From a virus: DNA of 37,817 nucleotides. The DNA is taken from the IMG/VR virus record IMGVR_UViG_3300021963_000312, positions 1 through 37,817 of that record. One strand, written 5' to 3'. Below are positions 14,832-23,992 of the stretch, one piece after another. Each line of letters begins with the position of its first letter. The stretch's first letter is position 1. Position numbers and translations under genes: made by a program. Under the pieces are notes generated by a model. The model saw only the letters and a list, made by a program, of their open reading frames with translations. It was not told the DNA's origin and did no database searches.

Positions 14832-16541
14832 TTATGCCAATCTTTTTTGTAATTTGTCACGTAAAACATTGATTAATGTCTGTTTGTCTGTGTTATATTT
14901 TACGTCTGTTGGCATTTCTTCGTCTTGACATCCACATGGTTCTTCAGCTGGTGCTTCTGGCGCATGTGGTTCAAGAGCCACAGCAACATCTTTCATGCTT
15001 GGCTCTTGTTTGGCACCATCGCTATTGTAGTTAACACCTGCTAACTTCAATATACGATGTAACTCTTCCATATCTTTAGCTGACGCATTAATATTCAATG
15101 TTGCGTCGCCAATTGTCTTGCTTTGATTAAAACTTACAGTAGTTGTTTCTTGAGGTCCTACTGCGCCTGGCATTGTTTCAGGACCTGGAGCATAATAACC
15201 TTCTTGTGCTGGAACTTTTGATTTGCCTGTTAGCTTATCAATAGCACGCTTTTGGCCGGCTGATCGACTAGCTGTTGGGCTGTATAGTTTACGATCCATA
15301 GGTGTACCAAAGTTCTTGCCTGTGGCTGCTCTTAACTCATCACGTACTCTAATACCGTGTGCGCGACGCTCTTTTTCGTCTTTAACAGACTTAGAAACGT
15401 AGCTACCAAGTGTTTGTGGTGATAGCTCGTCTAGCTGTTCATCTTCTTGCGTTATTGAAAGTGCTTTACGCACACCAGCTTTACGATTATGATACTTTCT
15501 TGCTGACTCTGCATCTTTATTGCGATCTGCATGATATGCATCACGTTCCTTTGATGCTTTGTCTGCATACGATGAAAGTGTTTTGTTTGATACTTCATCA
15601 ACTGGTTCACTATCTGGTACTGGTAATTCTTCGACACTTCCGACAATGCTGTCATAGTCGTCCATGCTTAATGGACCATCTTTTGACATTGCAATTAGAC
15701 GCTCTACTACATCATGTAAAACTATATCATCTTCGACTTCTTCTCTAGCAAATTCTAAGACACGTAGTAACAGTGGAACATCCATACTCACTGTATCTAC
15801 TTCATCGCCACTGCTAGCATCATCGGTTGGATCTTCGTCACTATCCTCTAACGAACTTCCCACTGCATGTCCGACTGCGCCAGCAACACCACGTGTTACT
15901 GCGCCTGCTCCAGCAAATGCTGCTCGGCCAGCCATAGCACCTAGCATTGGTAAGATTTCATCAAGCTGTTCATCTTCCTGCACACGGTCATAATGACCTG
16001 CTTCTAAATCTTGAATAACTTGCTTAGTCCAGATGCTTACATCGCTTGATCCAATTTCGTCTAAGCCATCGCCGCCGGCATATTCTGCAACATCATCAAT
16101 AGCTGCCATAACTTTTACAGGACCGTACTTGCTTAATAGGTCTGCATGTTGCATCATAATGCGACGAGTAATTGAACTTGCTACTGCATCAACGCTGTCT
16201 TGATCTTCGTTGACATTTTCTTGTGCAGGTTCTTGTTTTTGTGCTTGCTTCATTAGCTGAACAAACTTACTTCTTAATTGAGGATCTGATAAAATTACTG
16301 TTAGCGCATCTGCATAAGGATCTAATGCTTTTGCAAGTCCAGGTGTTAGTGTTTTACCTGAACCTAATGCACCTAATGCTTTTGCTACTGCTGAGCCCGA
16401 TTGGTGAGTAACACCTCTCATTGCATTAGCACCTGATACTGCGGCGGCTGCGGCTGTTGACCCAGGCTTTGGTGCTGGATTCATTCCCATTTCAGGTGAA
16501 GGTGTTAGAGCTGGCGCTTCAAAAATATTAGACAAACGCAT
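14832..16541 (-). CDS. Large modular late protein with repeated motif, unknown function (569 aa)
   Basis: Not assigned to a defined family. The N-terminus is Ala/Pro/Gly-rich and low complexity. Residues 200-228 are a Gly/Ala-rich hydrophobic stretch that could insert in a membrane or act as a flexible linker. Two copies of a short motif, 'DEVSNKTLSSYADKA' (about 315-329) and 'DELSPQTLGSYVSKS' (about 371-385), are preceded or linked by charged helices. The element 'EDEQLDE' occurs twice. A C-terminal 'MEELHRILKLAGV' and a Cys pair (CGC, 536-538) follow. Such 'L...TL.SY..KA' repeats are familiar to me from virion or scaffold-like proteins of marine T4-like phages. AAGGA precedes the ATG. It follows the 230-aa gene by 2 nt and ends at a terminator. 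Confidence 0.6.
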   Translation of the reverse strand: MRLSNIFEAPALTPSPEMGMNPAPKPGSTAAAAAVSGANAMRGVTHQSGSAVAKALGALGSGKTLTPGLAKALDPYADALTVILSDPQLRSKFVQLMKQAQKQEPAQENVNEDQDSVDAVASSITRRIMMQHADLLSKYGPVKVMAAIDDVAEYAGGDGLDEIGSSDVSIWTKQVIQDLEAGHYDRVQEDEQLDEILPMLGAMAGRAAFAGAGAVTRGVAGAVGHAVGSSLEDSDEDPTDDASSGDEVDTVSMDVPLLLRVLEFAREEVEDDIVLHDVVERLIAMSKDGPLSMDDYDSIVGSVEELPVPDSEPVDEVSNKTLSSYADKASKERDAYHADRNKDAESARKYHNRKAGVRKALSITQEDEQLDELSPQTLGSYVSKSVKDEKERRAHGIRVRDELRAATGKNFGTPMDRKLYSPTASRSAGQKRAIDKLTGKSKVPAQEGYYAPGPETMPGAVGPQETTTVSFNQSKTIGDATLNINASAKDMEELHRILKLAGVNYNSDGAKQEPSMKDVAVALEPHAPEAPAEEPCGCQDEEMPTDVKYNTDKQTLINVLRDKLQKRLA

Positions 16542-16543
16542 TT

Positions 16544-17236
16544 TTAATTCCTTCTTGAGCTTTGAGTGATTACGTCAACTTCTTTGTTTTCTACACCTCT
16601 GCCCATGTTTGCCTGACCGTGTAATGTATCCCACATTGGTTTTAGGTTGTCGCCCATAATTTCATCTTTAGTTGGATAATTTTTAAAGTAGTCTGCGCCT
16701 TTATCGGCTTTAATTTTTGCTAGGGTGTCTAAAAACTTTTTGTTATATTCTTCACCAAAATAAACTACATCTTCAATGCCTTCATTTTGCATTTCATAAT
16801 GTGATTGGCCATCATCTTTTGCTAGTACTGCATCATCTTCAGTAACAGTACGATCCTTGTTATAAGCTGTACGGTCAGCGGCATTGTCAGATTCTAACTT
16901 ACGTGGATCTTTAACGTTATAGCATAATACTCTATCGTGATCTAAACCTAAATGCACTGCTAACCAAACTTCTAAAATTCTTTCGTGTACAGGATACTTA
17001 AGTACAACATCTGTACTACATACTTCGCTAATTAACTTTACGCCTTTAGCACGAACAAATTCCATTGGGTTTTCTTGAATTGGTGTACGCTTAAATGATG
17101 CTACACTAACTACATTGTATTTTGCTAGGCACTGTTCAATGATGTCCAAGTGCTCAGGCTTGCAATCGGCAGCAATTTTGATTCTAAACGAATACTCTTT
17201 CTTAAAACTTTCTGCGATGAAATCTTTTAGTTGCAT
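16544..17236 (-). CDS. Late protein of unknown function (230 aa)
   Basis: The N-terminus (MQLKDFIAESFKKEYSFRIKIAADC) resembles the short leader seen on several marine T4-like virion proteins. Residues about 18-110 look like a small alpha/beta domain with 'HLDIIEQCLAKYNVVSVASFKRTPIQ'. The C-terminal half is charged and helical. I cannot name a family. A late box (GATAAATA at 17266-17259) and a strong AGGAG precede it, and it is co-transcribed with the 569-aa gene. A structural or head-assembly role fits the timing and position but is inference. Confidence 0.6.
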   Translation of the reverse strand: MQLKDFIAESFKKEYSFRIKIAADCKPEHLDIIEQCLAKYNVVSVASFKRTPIQENPMEFVRAKGVKLISEVCSTDVVLKYPVHERILEVWLAVHLGLDHDRVLCYNVKDPRKLESDNAADRTAYNKDRTVTEDDAVLAKDDGQSHYEMQNEGIEDVVYFGEEYNKKFLDTLAKIKADKGADYFKNYPTKDEIMGDNLKPMWDTLHGQANMGRGVENKEVDVITQSSRRN

Positions 17237-17258
17237 GGGTTTAATCTCCTGTTACAAC

Positions 17259-17266
17259 TATTTATC
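17259..17266 (-). promoter_or_regulatory. Late promoter for the 230-aa and 569-aa genes
   Basis: GATAAATA on the minus strand, 22 nt above the ATG, with AGGAG in the leader. It is the leadered class of late promoter. Confidence 0.7.
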
Positions 17267-17280
17267 ATTTTAGTCAAAAA

Positions 17281-17306
17281 GAAAGGGGCCACTAAGACCC
17301 CTTCCC
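17281..17306 (-). terminator. Rho-independent terminator after the 114-aa late gene
   Basis: AAGGGG (17283-17288) pairs with CCCCTT (17298-17303), followed on the minus strand by TCTTTTTG. It lies between the stop at 17330 and the late promoter at 17266. Confidence 0.75.
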
Positions 17307-17329
17307 AATTTGTTTAATACTTTACAGTA

Positions 17330-17674
17330 TTACGATACTACTAAACTTGTACCAACTGTTACAGCGGCGCCTGAGAAGTCGTAGCTGCCAACGGTAGATG
17401 TACCGATAGCCTGTAGCTGAGTTTCTAGTGATACTTCGTCAAACTGTGAACCGTCAACTACGCAGTGGATCTGACCACTGGCGTTTGATGGTAGGAAGTA
17501 TGCTAGTGGCTGAACGATCTGTAGAGCACGCTCTACTGCTTCACGAGTAGCATCATCTTCAGTTCGAAGATCTGCACCTGTGTCAACCATGATTAACTTT
17601 AGATTATGTCTGCTAATTAGTGTACCTGTTGCAAATTCTGCAACGCCTGCACCATTACCTTTTGATTGTGGCAT
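17330..17674 (-). CDS. Small late protein, probably structural (114 aa)
   Basis: A compact protein with alternating beta-type sequence ('GTLISRHNLKLIMVDTGADL', 'SGQIHCVVDGSQFDEVSLET') and a Gly/Thr/Val-rich end. There is no signal peptide. Its own late box (17726-17719), strong AGGAG and its own terminator suggest high expression, as for a decoration or minor capsid protein. That reading is inference, and I do not recognise a family. Confidence 0.6.
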   Translation of the reverse strand: MPQSKGNGAGVAEFATGTLISRHNLKLIMVDTGADLRTEDDATREAVERALQIVQPLAYFLPSNASGQIHCVVDGSQFDEVSLETQLQAIGTSTVGSYDFSGAAVTVGTSLVVS

Positions 17675-17717
17675 TTTTTTCTCCTAATAATTTTTAAGTT
17701 GTTGTACAACTATGTAC

Positions 17718-18200
17718 TTATTTATCACTTTTACCAAGCATTTTTAACAATTCATTACGGTCAAATGTGTTAGAACTAATCTCTTCTGCTTCAGTGTCGC
17801 CTATCTTTTTAGCAGTTTGATCAACCCTAGCTTTTTTAAGCATCAAGTCAACTTGCTTTAGCTTACGACTTACTTTGCTGTCTTTGGCTTCTAGTGCAAT
17901 TTTAAGCATATTTGCGGCATTGTTAAACACTTGGCCAGCAGCCATATCACTCATATTCATACCTAAACTCATAAGCTGAGTATAGCTATTCATTGCTTCT
18001 AGCGCAATAGCATCCATTTCACTGTCATGCACTTCCATACCGCGAACTTCTGCTAGTGCATTATCAATTTTTTCACTAATGCTAATAGCTTCTTGCACTT
18101 CGTCAATAGTAGTTAACGGCTGCTCTGTAGTTTCTACAGTAGCACCTAGTGCTTCTTCTAAAGGAGGAAGATTAAATTCTTCTTCTAACTTTCTTGTCAT
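17718..18200 (-). CDS. 16: Terminase small subunit gp16 (160 aa), probable
   Basis: The start 'EEEFNLPPLEE' and a central long helical pair ('AIALEAMNSYTQLMSLGMNM' and 'AAGQVFNNAANMLKIALEAK') fit the gp16 pattern of T4-like phages: an N-terminal short motif, a central oligomerising coiled coil, then a basic end. Length matches T4 gp16 (164 aa). It recognises DNA for packaging and stimulates gp17. It is separated from gp17 here by three genes. A degenerate late box AATAAGTA ends 5 nt before the ATG, and no clear Shine-Dalgarno sequence is visible. Confidence 0.65.
   Translation of the reverse strand: MTRKLEEEFNLPPLEEALGATVETTEQPLTTIDEVQEAISISEKIDNALAEVRGMEVHDSEMDAIALEAMNSYTQLMSLGMNMSDMAAGQVFNNAANMLKIALEAKDSKVSRKLKQVDLMLKKARVDQTAKKIGDTEAEEISSNTFDRNELLKMLGKSDK
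17719..17726 (-). promoter_or_regulatory. Late promoter overlapping the gp16 stop codon
   Basis: GATAAATA on the minus strand; its bases include the final Asp-Lys codons and stop of gp16. It drives the 114-aa gene with a leader of about 40 nt carrying AGGAG. Confidence 0.65.
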
Positions 18201-18211
18201 ACTATTACTTA

Positions 18212-18679
18212 TTACTTTTTCTTTTTACTAACTCTAGTTCTAGGTGTTCTTTTTTTATTGGTATGAAATATCTGGTCTTCATTAATAACTTTAAAACGTA
18301 TACCTTTACGCAAACACCATTCTTGTGCCGCGGCCCATTTAGCCGAGTTTACAATAGTTGCAGCCTGATTCTTAGCTGTTTTTGCGCTTTCTAGTGTGGT
18401 TTGATTCTTAGGTTTAATTTCTACTAGTTCAACATGTGTTGAGCCGTTTTTGTCTACGTACTGAATCATAAAATCGGGTACATAGTTTGACCATTTATTT
18501 GTTAAGGGATTTAAGTAAGGAATCTTAACACTTTCATTTGCCCATTTCAAAATGTTAGGATGTTGGTCGCACATACGCATAAAAGCTAATTCCCAACTAC
18601 TGCGAAAGTAGGGAACATTTTGACCTGCGTATTTTAAAGGGTTTTGTACAGTATAAACCCCTTGCGAAAACTGTTTCAT
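18212..18679 (-). CDS. 4: Head completion nuclease gp4 (155 aa)
   Basis: T4 gp4 (also called gp50/65) completes DNA-filled heads and has a restriction-type nuclease fold. The family pattern is visible: 'PLKYAGQNVPYFRSSWELAFM', 'ESVKIPYLNPLTNKWSNYVPDF', then 'VELVEIKPKNQT', which supplies the D...ExK catalytic set. The C-terminus is strongly basic (KKRTPRTRVSKKKK). Length matches T4 gp4 (150 aa). It starts 2 nt after the upstream gene's stop. Confidence 0.88.
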   Translation of the reverse strand: MKQFSQGVYTVQNPLKYAGQNVPYFRSSWELAFMRMCDQHPNILKWANESVKIPYLNPLTNKWSNYVPDFMIQYVDKNGSTHVELVEIKPKNQTTLESAKTAKNQAATIVNSAKWAAAQEWCLRKGIRFKVINEDQIFHTNKKRTPRTRVSKKKK

Positions 18680-18680
18680 G

Positions 18681-19118
18681 TTAGGGCTGTATTAAATCTT
18701 TGAACCTTGTAGCAGAATTATTTAAAGGACTAACTAAATTAATTCTATTACCGACAGGTCTTAGTGCATTGATTGTTTGATATGTGTCTATAGCTAATTT
18801 TAATGAACTATCATTAACACTAAAATAATCCATAGGATTTACTCGCTGTTGAGCTGCAACTCTAATTAAAACATTGGCCATTGCCTTTGCATTAGCATTT
18901 TTAAAACCAGACTTAACTAATCGTTGCTCAACTTGTTCTAGTAAAGTTGGATTAATAGGGTCATCTTTATCTTCAAATAATTTTGATAGTATGTCTGTGC
19001 TAGCTTCTGGAATAGGAAATTTAACTGTGGCATTTTCTAAGTACGCAACTAATGTATTTTGCGTAACTTGATATTTTACTTCATTACCAAATGTATCATA
19101 TAAATTAACCGACGACAT
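18681..19118 (-). CDS. Putative virion protein, unknown function (145 aa)
   Basis: GGAGGAT precedes the ATG at 19118. The N-terminal 60 residues are beta-rich and acidic; the middle is helical ('PTLLEQVEQRLVKSGFKNAN'), and the C-terminus reads 'RPVGNRINLVSPLNNSATRF'. I do not recognise the family. It sits between the baseplate tube protein and gp4, all tightly spaced, so a small tail or head-completion role is likely by context only. Confidence 0.6.
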   Translation of the reverse strand: MSSVNLYDTFGNEVKYQVTQNTLVAYLENATVKFPIPEASTDILSKLFEDKDDPINPTLLEQVEQRLVKSGFKNANAKAMANVLIRVAAQQRVNPMDYFSVNDSSLKLAIDTYQTINALRPVGNRINLVSPLNNSATRFKDLIQP

Positions 19119-19121
19119 ATA

Positions 19122-20303
19122 TTATCCTCCGCCGCCCGGGCCTTTTGGTTTAGGACCACGTACAGGAGTTGTTATTTGATTAGTGATACCTGTGACTACT
19201 CCGCCAACCGCAGTCGATACTACTGCATTTTTAATACTTTTACCGTGAATAGCCGCAGTTAATGCATTGTCTGCTACACTGCCTAATAATCCTTCTAAGA
19301 AACTTTTATCCTTTTCAGTAGGTGCAGCGAATGATCCTTTTTTACCATAAATTGAATCAGGTTTAATACCACTGTTTACTGTTATTGTCGGAAGGCCTGA
19401 TATTGGATCAATTTCTGGGGTTGGTTCAGATTGTGGTTGACCTGAACGAGGCACTGGTCCTAAAAACTCTAATGTACGTTCTGTGTCTAACACTACAGGT
19501 GTGCCATTAGGCACAAACGCAGGACCAGTAAAATTTTTACCGTCTTCAAATCTTAATATATCAACTTCAGATAACCCAAAATTAACATTTTGATAAACAT
19601 TAAATGACTCGTATTCAAATGTCATGTCAAATTCCATAACTTCTGAACTAGCATAGTCTATGTCACTTGTTCTAAATCTTGTTAATGTAGGATTAACCAA
19701 GCTGTACTGTACTGCTTTATTACCATGATATAACACATAATCTATACGTTCAAAGAATGTAGATGTGAGATTTAAGTTAAAACCGTATGCATTGCTGTTC
19801 CATGCGTCGGTGTCTTGGCCAAACAGTGAATTTATAGTTTCTTTGCCAGGTGTTGTTGTGCCGCCAACAGTCTCTCTAGATGGGTCTTTTCCCTGTTTGT
19901 TTCTAGGATTCATATAATGATAGCTGTAATACTTCATAAAAAGTATTAACCATTCATTATTAATTGTATCAATTACTTTAATATCAACTGGCTGATATTC
20001 TACACCCGTATTAATAATACGTTTTCTGTTGTATTGATTTTTAGTATCTGTTTTAAATTCTATTTCAGGCAGACTTGCTGTTCTTACTAAGCTACTAATC
20101 TGTGTTCTAAAAGATGCATTATCATTGTACCAGCTTTCACCGTACAATTCACGATTAACAATGAAATTTATGTATCCATTAAATTTTTGGCGTGGAGGGT
20201 TGATATCTGGGCGAAAACCGTACGCATTACGAAAATCTCGTGCATAGAATTTATTATTTCCGCCATTACCAAAGATATCAAAGATTCTGCCTAACACACT
20301 CAT
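19122..20303 (-). CDS. Baseplate tail-tube protein, gp48/gp54-like (393 aa)
   Basis: The N-terminal 280 residues have the tail-tube fold pattern: 'FNGYINFIVNRELYG', 'ISSLVRTASLPEIEFKTDTK', 'VEYQPVDIKVIDTINNEWLI' and 'FDMTFEYESFNVY'. In T4, gp48 (364 aa) and gp54 (320 aa) are the tube-initiating proteins of the baseplate, related to gp19. Length and the location just after gp19 fit. The C-terminal 110 residues are extra, ending in a Gly/Pro-rich tail with a hydrophobic glycine-rich segment. I cannot say which of gp48 or gp54 it is. TTGGAG precedes the ATG; a terminator lies upstream. Confidence 0.65.
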   Translation of the reverse strand: MSVLGRIFDIFGNGGNNKFYARDFRNAYGFRPDINPPRQKFNGYINFIVNRELYGESWYNDNASFRTQISSLVRTASLPEIEFKTDTKNQYNRKRIINTGVEYQPVDIKVIDTINNEWLILFMKYYSYHYMNPRNKQGKDPSRETVGGTTTPGKETINSLFGQDTDAWNSNAYGFNLNLTSTFFERIDYVLYHGNKAVQYSLVNPTLTRFRTSDIDYASSEVMEFDMTFEYESFNVYQNVNFGLSEVDILRFEDGKNFTGPAFVPNGTPVVLDTERTLEFLGPVPRSGQPQSEPTPEIDPISGLPTITVNSGIKPDSIYGKKGSFAAPTEKDKSFLEGLLGSVADNALTAAIHGKSIKNAVVSTAVGGVVTGITNQITTPVRGPKPKGPGGGG

Positions 20304-20319
20304 GCACTGGACTCCAAAA

Positions 20320-20361
20320 AAAATTAGAAAGAGAGTATAGCTGTTGCCAGCTATACTCTTT
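20320..20361 (-). terminator. Terminator after gp19
   Basis: A perfect 12-bp stem (20332-20343 with 20348-20359) and a 4-nt loop. On the minus strand a T-rich run ending in eight T follows a few bases later. Read-through must supply the next gene, as no promoter is seen after it. Confidence 0.8.
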
Positions 20362-20367
20362 CAATCA

Positions 20368-21006
20368 TTAAACGCCAGGACTTAGTTCGTTTAGGCCAAC
20401 ATTATCTGGGAATGGGTTACCAGCACTTGTTCTGCCGTTAACATCGTTGTCACCTTGATAATGTGTAGCATTATCGTAACGAACCTGCATTGTAACAGTG
20501 ATTGGCTCGTTAGTGCTGTAATCACTGTCGCTGTAGTCAACGTTAGTGAAGAAGCAACCTTCTAAGAACCAAACTTCGCTTGCGCCAGCGTTAACACCGT
20601 CTAGGATTTCAATCTGCATGTCAAACTTATAGTCTGAGCCAGCTGCTGGTGTTGATTGCTGGAAGTGATTTAGCTGACGCTGAATCTGTGCGCCAACTAG
20701 TTTAGTTACGCTGTTTGTAATATCGTCACGAACAACAACTGAGATCTGCTCCCAACTGTGCTTGCCCTGTAGATACATTCTTGAATTGTAGCTGTCAATG
20801 GTTACTTCTTCATATGTAATCTTTGGACGGCTAACGTTCTGTACGTTTTGTGTTAGCACTCTCGACTCTGCTTCACCACCGAAGCCGCCTAAGAAGCTAA
20901 CGCGGAAACGGTACTTTAGCTTAGGCATTAAAATGCCAGAGCCATTGTTACCGGTAACAGGAACACCAAACTTTGATCTGGTTTCTGTTGTATTAATATT
21001 TGCCAT
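20368..21006 (-). CDS. 19: Tail tube protein gp19 (212 aa)
   Basis: The inner tube subunit of the contractile tail. The fold pattern is clear: 'LKYRFRVSFLGGFG', 'VQNVSRPKITYEEVTIDSYN', 'WEQISVVVRDDITNSVTKLV', and 'LEGCFFTNVDYSDSDYSTNE' near the end. T4 gp19 is 163 aa; this one is longer mainly through loops and a C-terminal extension, as in marine relatives. A late box (21052-21045) and strong AGGAG precede it. It follows the sheath gene as in T4. Confidence 0.92.
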   Translation of the reverse strand: MANINTTETRSKFGVPVTGNNGSGILMPKLKYRFRVSFLGGFGGEAESRVLTQNVQNVSRPKITYEEVTIDSYNSRMYLQGKHSWEQISVVVRDDITNSVTKLVGAQIQRQLNHFQQSTPAAGSDYKFDMQIEILDGVNAGASEVWFLEGCFFTNVDYSDSDYSTNEPITVTMQVRYDNATHYQGDNDVNGRTSAGNPFPDNVGLNELSPGV

Positions 21007-21044
21007 CTTGTTCTCCTACGAACGGTTAGTTCTTTCTATGTAAA

Positions 21045-21052
21045 TATTTATC
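21045..21052 (-). promoter_or_regulatory. Late promoter of gp19
   Basis: GATAAATA on the minus strand, with a leader of about 33 nt carrying AGGAG before the ATG at 21006. Confidence 0.75.
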
Positions 21053-21092
21053 ATATAAACAGAAAAAACATTAACTCACGTTTTAATTTGAC

Positions 21093-21119
21093 AAAAAAAG
21101 GGGCATTTCTGCCCCTTTT
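21093..21119 (-). terminator. Rho-independent terminator after the sheath gene
   Basis: A 10-bp GC-rich stem (21096-21105 with 21110-21119), 4-nt loop and seven T on the minus strand. Confidence 0.93.
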
Positions 21120-21142
21120 CCTGTTTAGTAAGTTTTTTAATC

Positions 21143-23950
21143 TTACTGTGATGATCCCAATGTATTCTGGATACGAATTGGAATATAAATGAACTCAACT
21201 GCCTTGACTGGCTGAATAGCGATGTCAATGTGTAGTTCGTTTCGGTCGATTCTTGCTGGTGTGTTATTTGTTGTATCACACACTGTTAAGAAGTCAAACA
21301 ATCCACGCTGTGTTACTAGCTGACCTAAGAAACGATCAACTACCACCTTAGCGTTTTGACGAGTTACTTCGTCGTTTGGTTCAAACAAGAATGGCTTAAC
21401 AATATCGTCTAAGCGTTCACGTAAGTAAACAACTAGACGTGCTACGTTAACACGATCCAATGCACTTGCTACTGGGTTTAGAGTCTTCTGACCAAACACA
21501 GCTAGGCCGCGACCTGGGAAGTTACCAATTGGGTTAATCTTGTTGATGTACAAGCTATCGCGTTGGCCTTCACTTAGTGCTACAGCTACATATTCAGCCG
21601 ACGCCGCATCTAAGTAACCTACGCTTGTAGCGTTGCTTACTAGACCACGCTGGAAGCCAGCTGGAGCAAACCAAGGATAAGCAACCTGGTCGTTAAATGC
21701 TAGTGTACGTAGAGCAACATGACTTGCTGGCTGTAACACATTTGTACCATCTAAGTTTGTTGTTAGCGCATGTGGATAGTATACGCCGATGTATGGTGAA
21801 CTTGCTGTTAAGCCATCTTCACCATTGCCGTCAGCATTGGCGCTGTTAGTAGCCCATGCTTGAGTAGCGGTTGCACTTGCGGCTAAACGTAATGGAGCAT
21901 CAGCAACAATAAATGCTGTTTCCTTACGATCCACATTCAAGCTAACCATCTCATCAATTAGTTCTGGATAACCTGGTGCAGCGAGTAGGTTGAAACGATT
22001 TATTTCGTTTCTTGCTTCTTCGCTGGCTGCTACTGCGGCCTGCATCTGACGTACAATTGCGGCACGTTGAGCTTTACGTAGCATATATGGTGAGCCATCT
22101 GACTTGTTACCTGAGTAGTCAACCCACTTAGGACCAATGTCGTTACCTGCTACAATATATACTTCATTGTACTGCTTAACGTTACCACCACTTGCACGTT
22201 TGTTCCACGCAAGAATACCAACAGGGTAAGCATTTGCTCTTGGTGAGTCTGCATCCATTGTTGGCGACAACAGTGTTGCACGTGGGCGGAAATCGCCGAA
22301 CACAATACCATCGCCGGTTACTTGATCAGTGTTATCAACAAGAACCCACTCATCATCTGCGCTCCAGGTATAGATTACAGGGAAGTTTTCTAAATCGCCG
22401 CCGTCGATCCATAAGTCGCCGGTTGCTAGTGTAGTTGAACCGTCGCTTTGCTTAGTTGGTTCAGACGCTGTTACTTGGATGTCTCCAGTGTATGTAACCC
22501 AACCATTGGCTGCATCATTGATAAGAATATCAATGTTGTCTACAGTTGTAACATTATCGTACCACAATGTGCCATTAGCAGTTTCGCCTACTAGTGCTGT
22601 ACTGCTTGCTTCGTAACTTAATACTTCCCAGTTTGTATAAGCTGTATCTGATACTAAGTTTAAGTTTCCAGGACCAAATCCTGGTACATTACCTGCGGTA
22701 AATACAATGTCATAACCAGCTGTGTTAACGATTCTAACTTTACCGCTAACATTGCTAGCAAGAACAGTTGAACTGAAACTAACTGTTGTGTTAGCTAAAG
22801 ATAGAGCTGAGTTAATATCTGTTACAATATCATCAACACTTGCGTTACCATCTGAATTATAATCAGAAGCAAGTTTAACTGGTACAGATGTACCGTCATT
22901 AATTGTAATATTAAACGAAACAACGTTAGCATTATGACCAGTTAATCTAATAGCTGTATCAGTAATCGCTGCGGTAGCTGTTACAGTTAATGAACTTGCA
23001 CCGTTATGTCGACGAAGTGTAATAGTAGCATCAGCTGATGTAAAATCAGCCCATAAATCACCTTCGCTTAGTGTTGAACCATATGTGCTGTATGCACTAG
23101 ATGAAAGAGTAAACTGTGCCACAGATTCTGTTGTCCACTGGCCAGTTGAAGCATTGTACACTTTAACAACAATATTTGAACCATTGTTAGGACTGTTTAT
23201 TTGTAATGCTACGTCACCAGATGCTAATGAACCACCACCACTCTTTGTTGTTGGTAATGCTGTATGACGGCATAACTGGTAATCTTTACCGCTTGCCGAA
23301 TCCCAACCAGCTGAACCAACCACATACCAAGTATTGTTGATCTTTTGATGAATTTTTACAGTGCTTGCTGTATCACCAATATTGTTGAAATACACTGCCG
23401 CGAAATCACCATTTTTACCATATGCTGGTTTAATAACTGTCGGTGACACCATATTTGATGTTAATGGTACACTAACAGATTGACGTACCCAAGCAGAACC
23501 GCTCCATGTTTTAACACCCCAAACGGTGTCATTAATGTCTACCCAATAAGCACCATTTGCAGGATCAGCCGATGGGGCTTCTGCACTTGCTGTTAGCTGA
23601 TTAAGGTCAATGTTTGCTCTCATTACATAAGCACGATTTGCGATGCCTAGGAAGCTATAAGCTGCCATTAGACCGTATTCGTTTTGCTCATGACCATGTA
23701 GTGGTGTACCACCGCTTGTCTTGAAAATCGGATTACCAAAATTTGTTAGCAGGTCTCGTTGGCTGGTAATCAATTGTACCTTGCCTGCTGTTGCTGTTGT
23801 AGTATAAGCCGCTGTACCGCTGCCGTCTGGTGTACTCTTATCTTGTGCTGTTGCAATTATGATAAGAGGAACTGTACCAGTACCAGCTGGAGCATAAAAG
23901 CTCTCGTCAGTAACGCTTACACTTACACCAGGTGAAACTAATGTTGCCAT
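21143..23950 (-). CDS. 18: Contractile tail sheath protein gp18 with large insertion (935 aa)
   Basis: The N-terminus 'SPGVSVSVTDESF' is typical of sheath proteins, and the C-terminal third contains the conserved core ('ILAWNKRASGGNVKQYNEVY', 'NLLAAPGYPELIDEMVSLNV', 'GLAVFGQKTLNPVASALDRV', 'VEFIYIPIRIQNTLGS'). T4 gp18 is 659 aa. The extra length lies at about residues 120-570 and is built of Thr/Ser/Asn-rich beta segments with repeated tryptophans and 'GDLW.D' or 'GTLWYD' motifs. These look like surface domains protruding from the sheath. A late box CATAAATA and GGGAG precede the ATG; a terminator follows. Confidence 0.95.
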   Translation of the reverse strand: MATLVSPGVSVSVTDESFYAPAGTGTVPLIIIATAQDKSTPDGSGTAAYTTTATAGKVQLITSQRDLLTNFGNPIFKTSGGTPLHGHEQNEYGLMAAYSFLGIANRAYVMRANIDLNQLTASAEAPSADPANGAYWVDINDTVWGVKTWSGSAWVRQSVSVPLTSNMVSPTVIKPAYGKNGDFAAVYFNNIGDTASTVKIHQKINNTWYVVGSAGWDSASGKDYQLCRHTALPTTKSGGGSLASGDVALQINSPNNGSNIVVKVYNASTGQWTTESVAQFTLSSSAYSTYGSTLSEGDLWADFTSADATITLRRHNGASSLTVTATAAITDTAIRLTGHNANVVSFNITINDGTSVPVKLASDYNSDGNASVDDIVTDINSALSLANTTVSFSSTVLASNVSGKVRIVNTAGYDIVFTAGNVPGFGPGNLNLVSDTAYTNWEVLSYEASSTALVGETANGTLWYDNVTTVDNIDILINDAANGWVTYTGDIQVTASEPTKQSDGSTTLATGDLWIDGGDLENFPVIYTWSADDEWVLVDNTDQVTGDGIVFGDFRPRATLLSPTMDADSPRANAYPVGILAWNKRASGGNVKQYNEVYIVAGNDIGPKWVDYSGNKSDGSPYMLRKAQRAAIVRQMQAAVAASEEARNEINRFNLLAAPGYPELIDEMVSLNVDRKETAFIVADAPLRLAASATATQAWATNSANADGNGEDGLTASSPYIGVYYPHALTTNLDGTNVLQPASHVALRTLAFNDQVAYPWFAPAGFQRGLVSNATSVGYLDAASAEYVAVALSEGQRDSLYINKINPIGNFPGRGLAVFGQKTLNPVASALDRVNVARLVVYLRERLDDIVKPFLFEPNDEVTRQNAKVVVDRFLGQLVTQRGLFDFLTVCDTTNNTPARIDRNELHIDIAIQPVKAVEFIYIPIRIQNTLGSSQ

Positions 23951-23992
23951 GTTATTCTCCCATAGATAGGTTAAGTGAGTTTCCTATGCAAG

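Noticed and set aside
15410-15993. Plus-strand open frames opposite the 569-aa gene
   Set aside because: Shadows of a biased coding sequence; Leu/His- and Ser-rich products, no start signals.
18201-18213. Late promoter for gp16 (AATAAGTA, 5 nt from the ATG)
   Set aside because: The spacing fits the leaderless class, but the box has a mismatch and overlaps gp4's end; too weak to list as a site.
19122-20303. Portal protein gp20, expected by T4 gene order after gp19
   Set aside because: The sequence shows a tail-tube-type beta pattern and is shorter than a portal (T4 gp20 524 aa); it fits gp48/gp54 better.
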